This document shows, in pieces, positions 60,106 to 64,000 of a DNA stretch of 64,000 nucleotides. The position numbers and the translations under genes are program-made. The notes under the pieces were generated by a model, which saw only the letters and a program-made list of their open reading frames with translations, was not told the origin of the DNA and did no database searches. The stretch comes from Bog-756 sp963699345 (GTDB lineage: Bacteria; Actinomycetota; Acidimicrobiia; Acidimicrobiales; RAAP-2): NCBI GenBank assembly GCA_963699345.1, contig CAVOTL010000007.1:744001-808000 (forward strand), in the 5' to 3' direction. Numbering within the stretch: position 1 is the first letter of the stretch; each line of letters begins with the position of its first letter.

Positions 60106-61476
60106 GTGGCATCCCCGAACGCGACCCCAGACGCCTCCTCGCCGTGGACCCCGGACTCGTGGCGCACCCGGCCGGCCGCGCAGCAGCCGGTCTGGCCGGA
60201 CGAGGGTGCCCTCAAACAGGTCCACGCCCGGCTGACGGGCCTACCGCCCCTGGTGTTCGCCGGCGAGGCCCGCCACCTGACCCGGTCCCTGGCCGCCGCG
60301 GCGGGCGGCGGGGCCTTCGTGCTCCAGGCCGGTGACTGCGCCGAGTCGTTCTCCGAGTTCACCGCGGACGGCATCCGGGACAAGCTGAAGGTGATCCTCC
60401 AGATGGCGGTCGTCCTGACCTACGGGGCCGGGCTCCCGGTCGTCAAGGTCGGGCGCATCGCCGGGCAGTTCGCCAAGCCCCGGAGCTCGCCCACCGAGAC
60501 GGTGGGCGGCGAGGTCATCGACTCGTTCCGCGGACACATGGTCAACGACGACCTGCCCGAGCGCCAGGCGCGGGTTCCCGACCCCGGCCGGCTGGTGACC
60601 GCCTACGAGCAGTCCGTCGCCACCCTCAACCTGTTGCGGGCCTTCACCAAGGGCGGATTCGCCGACCTCGGCCAGATCCACGCCTGGAACCAGGAGTTCG
60701 TGGCCACGTCCACCGAAGGCCGCCGATTCGAGGACATCGCGCAGGGGATCGACCGGGCCCTGCGCTTCATGGACGCCTGCGGTATCAACCTCCTCGACGA
60801 GGACACCCTCCACCAGGTCGACTTCTGGACCAGCCACGAGGCGCTCATCCTCGACTACGAGGAGGCCCTCACCCGCCGCGACTCGCTGACCGACGACTGG
60901 TACGACTGCTCCGCCCACCTGTTGTGGTGCGGTGATCGCACACGTCAGCTCGACGGAGCCCACATCGAGTTCCTGGCCGGTATCCACAACCCGATCGCCA
61001 GCAAGATCGGGCCGGGGGCGTCCGCCGACGAAGTGCTGGCCCTGTGCGAGCGCCTCAATCCCGGTCGGGTGCCCGGCCGCCTCACCCTCATCACCCGGTT
61101 CGGGGTCGACACCATCGACGATCATCTGCCGGGACTCCTGCAGGCCGTCTCCGCCGCGGACCATCCGGTGGTTTGGATGTGCGACCCGATGCACGGCAAC
61201 ACGTTCACCGCCGAAGGCGGTCAGAAGACGCGACGGTTCGACGACATCATCGGCGAGCTCCAGGCCTTCTTCCGCATCCACCGGGCGGTGGGCACCTGGC
61301 CCGGTGGGGTCCACATCGAACTGACCGGCGACGACGTCACGGAATGCCTCGGTGGGGTGGAGGACATCGTGGAGGGCCAACTGGGCCAGCGCTACACGAC
61401 CACCTGCGACCCCCGGCTCAACGGCCGTCAGTCGCTCGACCTGGCCTTCCGCATCGCCGACCTCCTGCGCAACTAG
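60106..61476 (+). CDS. aroG: Class II 3-deoxy-7-phosphoheptulonate (DAHP) synthase
   Basis: 456 residues, normal for the plant/actinobacterial type II enzyme. FVLQAGDCAESFSEF (metal Cys), VKVGRIAGQFAKPRSSPTE, RALRFMDACGI, DWYDCSAHLLWCGDRTR, IGPGASADEVLALCERLNPG, VWMCDPMHGNT and ECLGGVEDI are all in place. It condenses PEP with erythrose 4-phosphate, the first shikimate step. GTG 60106 lies six bases after the TACGCT box. It stands alone here with no other aro genes. Confidence 0.96.
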   Translation: MASPNATPDASSPWTPDSWRTRPAAQQPVWPDEGALKQVHARLTGLPPLVFAGEARHLTRSLAAAAGGGAFVLQAGDCAESFSEFTADGIRDKLKVILQMAVVLTYGAGLPVVKVGRIAGQFAKPRSSPTETVGGEVIDSFRGHMVNDDLPERQARVPDPGRLVTAYEQSVATLNLLRAFTKGGFADLGQIHAWNQEFVATSTEGRRFEDIAQGIDRALRFMDACGINLLDEDTLHQVDFWTSHEALILDYEEALTRRDSLTDDWYDCSAHLLWCGDRTRQLDGAHIEFLAGIHNPIASKIGPGASADEVLALCERLNPGRVPGRLTLITRFGVDTIDDHLPGLLQAVSAADHPVVWMCDPMHGNTFTAEGGQKTRRFDDIIGELQAFFRIHRAVGTWPGGVHIELTGDDVTECLGGVEDIVEGQLGQRYTTTCDPRLNGRQSLDLAFRIADLLRN

Positions 61477-61645
61477 GGGTGCCCCCGGAGGGCCCGGGAT
61501 CCCCGGGTGGGACAGCGGGTTGTTGACCCGTCCATCGGGACCGTCCCACAATGGACGAGGCCTCAACTCCGACCGCCGATCGGTCGATGGAACTCTGGAG
61601 ACGGACCGCCCACCGTCCTGCCCACCGTCTGGAGCCAGCCACATC

Positions 61646-63293
61646 ATGCATCGAGCCGAACCGGCCACCAACCGAGTCCCGATCGGGAGCCGTCACGTCC
61701 GCGCCCTGGTCGTCCTGATCGCCCTCCTCGCCGTCGTGCTCCCGGCCGGAGTGGCCGGGGCCGATCCGGACGCCGTCGACCACGACGACCACGACGTCAC
61801 CGACCACGACGGCACCGTCGGCCCGGGCCGCCACCCAGGCCGACGGGGTGACCCCCCACCTGACCACGACGTCCACCTACTGGATCGTGGCCGCCGACGG
61901 CGGCGTCTTCGCCTACGGCGGGAGTCCGTACTACGGCTCCATGGGCGGCACCCACCTGAACGCGCCCATCGTGGGCCTGGCCCCGACCGCTCCGCTCGAT
62001 TTCGGTGGCTACCGCGAAGTCGCCACCGACGGCGGCATCTTCTCCTTCGGCAACGCCGGCTTCTACGGCTCCATGGGCGGCACCCACCTGAACACGCCCA
62101 TCGTGGGCATGCGGGCCACCCCCGACGGGCGGGGCTACTGGCTGGTGGCCTCCGACGGCGGGATCTTCGCCTTCGGGGATGCCGGCTTCTACGGATCGAT
62201 GGGTGGCACCCACCTCAACCGACCCGTGGTGGGCATGACCTCCACCAGCGACGGCAAGGGCTACTGGCTGGTGGCTGCGGACGGTGGGGTGTTCACCTTC
62301 GGTGACGCCCATTTCGAAGGTTCGACCGGCAGCCTCCACCTGACGGCGCCGATCGTGTCGATCTCCGCCACCAGCTCCAGTGACGGGTACCTGCTCACCG
62401 CCGCCGACGGTGGCGTCTTCGCCTTCGGCGACGCCCGCTTCTTCGGCTCGATCGCGTCGCTCCCGCAACCCCAGCCGATCGTCGGCCTGGCCAAGACCCT
62501 GGACGGTGGCGGGTACTGGTTCGTCAACCGGGACGGGGGCGTCACCGCAGAGGGGGATGCCACCTACTGGGGATCGACGCCCCAGGTCCTGGCGGCACCG
62601 GTGGTGGGCATCGTGCTGGCCCAGGGCAACGGCACCTTCACCGGGGGTCCCTACCCGTCCGGCAGCTACGGCTACGACATCTCGAACTACCAGTGCGGTG
62701 ACTATCCACCCGCTCCCCACACCGTGAGCGTCGTCCAGGTCACGGGGGCCAGCTTCGGTGCGGTCAACCCCTGCCTCGCCAGCGAGGCCACCTGGGCCGG
62801 TGCCGGCCTCAACCTCTACGCCTTCCTCACCTTCGGGACGAGTGCCGACGCCGCCCCGGGCTGCGCCACCTCCTGGTGGACGGTGTCGTGCAACTACGGC
62901 TTCGCGGCCGGCGTCCAGGCGTACGACCAGGCGAAAACGGCCGGAGTGGACACCGAGGTCAGCTGGTGGCTGGACGTCGAAGGGGCGTCACAGTTCTGGT
63001 CCGGGAACCAGGCGGCCAACTCCGCCGTCATCCAGGGATACATGAACGCTCTCCATTCCGAGGGGATCAGCAACGTCGGCGTCTACGCCAGTCCCGGGGT
63101 CTGGACCTCGATCGTCGGCCTGTACGCGCCCGATGTCCCCTACTGGGCGGCCGACTGGGGTCCGGCTCCCGCGGCGACATGCGATGACGTCCACTCCTGG
63201 TTCCCGGTGTCCGCCGGCTACCACCTCCCCACCGGCCCGGTCGAACTCGTCCAGTACGGGGTGGGAGCGTACGACGAGGACTACGCCTGCTGA
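61646..63293 (+). CDS. Secreted six-repeat protein with glycoside-hydrolase-like C-terminal domain, +1 frame interruption
   Basis: ATG 61646 opens a signal peptide (RALVVLIALLAVVLPAGVAGA). The frame then changes near 61785: one surplus base would turn DAVDHDDHD into a Thr-rich linker (TTTTTSPTTTAPSARAATQ) that leads into six repeats of about 43 residues (DGGIFxFGDAxFYGSMGGTHLNxPIVGM). The last 210 residues (YGYDISNYQCG, WWLDVEGA, GVYASPGVW, YWAADWG, ELVQYG) resemble DUF1906/GH25-like cell-wall hydrolase domains. Repeats 1 and 2 are nearly identical in DNA. Likely secreted; the repeats may form a propeller that binds glycans. Span 3n+1. Confidence 0.8.
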
Positions 63294-64000
63294 ACCCCGT
63301 CGTCCACCGACCCGGTCCCGACGGTCATCCACGACCGGCCCGATCCGCCGAGGGGTCGGGTGTCGCCCCCCACCCCTTCGGTCCCCAGGTGGTGGGCCCC
63401 GTCGTTGTAGCCGATGAGCTTCCAGGTGGTCCCGTCGACCTCCCAGGTGGTCAGGGAGGCGTGCTGGGTGCGCAGCTTCATCCGCGCCCCCTCGGTCCCG
63501 CCCACCACCGGCAGCTTGGCCAGCAGTGACGCCTCGACCACGCCGGCATGGCAGGCCACCACGACCACCTGGCCGGGGTGGCGGGCCGCCACGCGATCCA
63601 GGGTGGCCGACACCCGGTTGACGAAACCGGTCCAGCTCTCCCCCCCGGAGCGATCTCGCGGCCCGGGTCGACGTCCCAGTCCGGATTGCCGAAGCGGGCG
63701 CTGAAGGCCGCCCAGTCGAGGCCGTCGGCGTCGCCGGGATGGAGCTCGCAGAACCCGCACTCCTGGACCGGCTCACCGGACCCGGCGCCGTCCGGTCCGG
63801 CCAGGGCCGGTGCGAGGATCCGGGCGGTCTCCACGGCCCGGGGCAGCACGCTCGAGTAGAGGACGTCCGTCCCGGCGAGTTCACCCGTCTCGGTCAGACG
63901 GTCCCGCAGCACGGCCACCTGGGCCCGGCCCCGGTCCGTCAGGCCCGTGCATCCGACCGGCCCTCCGCACACCCCGGACACGTTGCAGACGGCCTCGCCG
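63281..64000 (-). CDS. Histidine phosphatase (phosphoglycerate-mutase-like), cut by window edge and frame-interrupted
   Basis: The N-terminus with the RHG motif lies beyond 64000; the visible part begins GEAVCNVSGVCGG and CTGLTDRGRAQVAVLRDRL, then VLYSSVLPRAVETARIL and QECGFCELHPGDADGLDW. At a C7 run (63640-63646) the frame changes: eight bases there would join REIAPGG to ESWTGFVNRVSATLDRV and VVVVACHAGVVEASLL, which holds the second catalytic His. The C-terminus overlaps the convergent repeat-protein gene by 13 bases. Substrate unknown. The break is probably a sequencing error. Confidence 0.82.

Overview
The window is very GC-rich DNA (by eye about 70%) with GTG, TTG and ATG starts and mostly overlapping stop/start codons. 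The gene content is that of an actinomycete: an xerC-whiG-rpsB-tsf-pyrH-frr-cdsA-dxr-rseP-ispG-proS-rimP-nusA-ylxR-infB-rbfA-truB-ribF superoperon, an MtrAB/LpqB-type signalling unit, wax-ester synthase, an F420-type luciferase-like oxidoreductase, class II DAHP synthase and oligoribonuclease. The gene mix resembles the Acidimicrobiia more than the classic mycelial actinomycetes, but that placement is inference. I see no phage, insertion sequence or CRISPR array. Several intact-looking genes, including essential infB and nadD, are broken by single-base indels, so the sequence itself probably carries errors.

Left part (1-12.8 kb). A xylose operon on the minus strand (xylA, a cytoplasmic GH3 glycosidase, xylB running off the edge) is followed by a frame-interrupted membrane protein, a small K+ channel, a nitronate monooxygenase-like enzyme and a DMT-type transporter. 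An orphan anaerobic-sulfatase-maturase-like radical SAM protein comes next. A haloalkane dehalogenase-like hydrolase is divergent, across a perfect 14-bp palindrome, from two small dimeric-barrel proteins. An acyl-CoA dehydrogenase closes this part.

Middle accessory part (13-32 kb). Two proteins with SipW-type signal peptides are probably exported fibre or surface proteins. A PadR regulator with its own promoter-operator precedes a drug-efflux ABC pair. Then come a double glyoxalase, tRNA-Gly(GCC) and a GNAT acetyltransferase. The most unusual unit is a tightly coupled five-gene operon at 20.3-25.8 kb: a cupredoxin-like protein, CuA subunit II, a heme-copper oxidase subunit I that has lost one CuB histidine and the usual proton-channel residues, a subunit III-like protein and an ATP-grasp ligase. 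Lipid and nucleotide genes follow (acyl-CoA dehydrogenase, wax-ester synthase, dut, orn, acyl-CoA synthetase).

Housekeeping part (32-53 kb, all minus strand). Translation, transcription-termination, isoprenoid and phospholipid genes are packed together. Peculiarities are a roughly 410-residue hydrophilic extension on CdsA, a roughly 95-residue Ala/Pro/Thr tail on ribosomal protein S2, and a terminator-like hairpin just downstream of a strong promoter ahead of rimP-nusA.

Right part (53-64 kb). A Tat-type lipoprotein for oligopeptide-like uptake lacks permease genes. It is followed by mtrA-mtrB and an LpqB-like lipoprotein, then nadD, a membrane protein and rsfS, an F420-type oxidoreductase, DAHP synthase, a secreted repeat protein with a glycosidase-like end domain, and a histidine phosphatase cut by the window edge. 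Many genes have a TANNNT or CANNAT box 6-8 bases before the start codon, suggesting frequent leaderless transcription.
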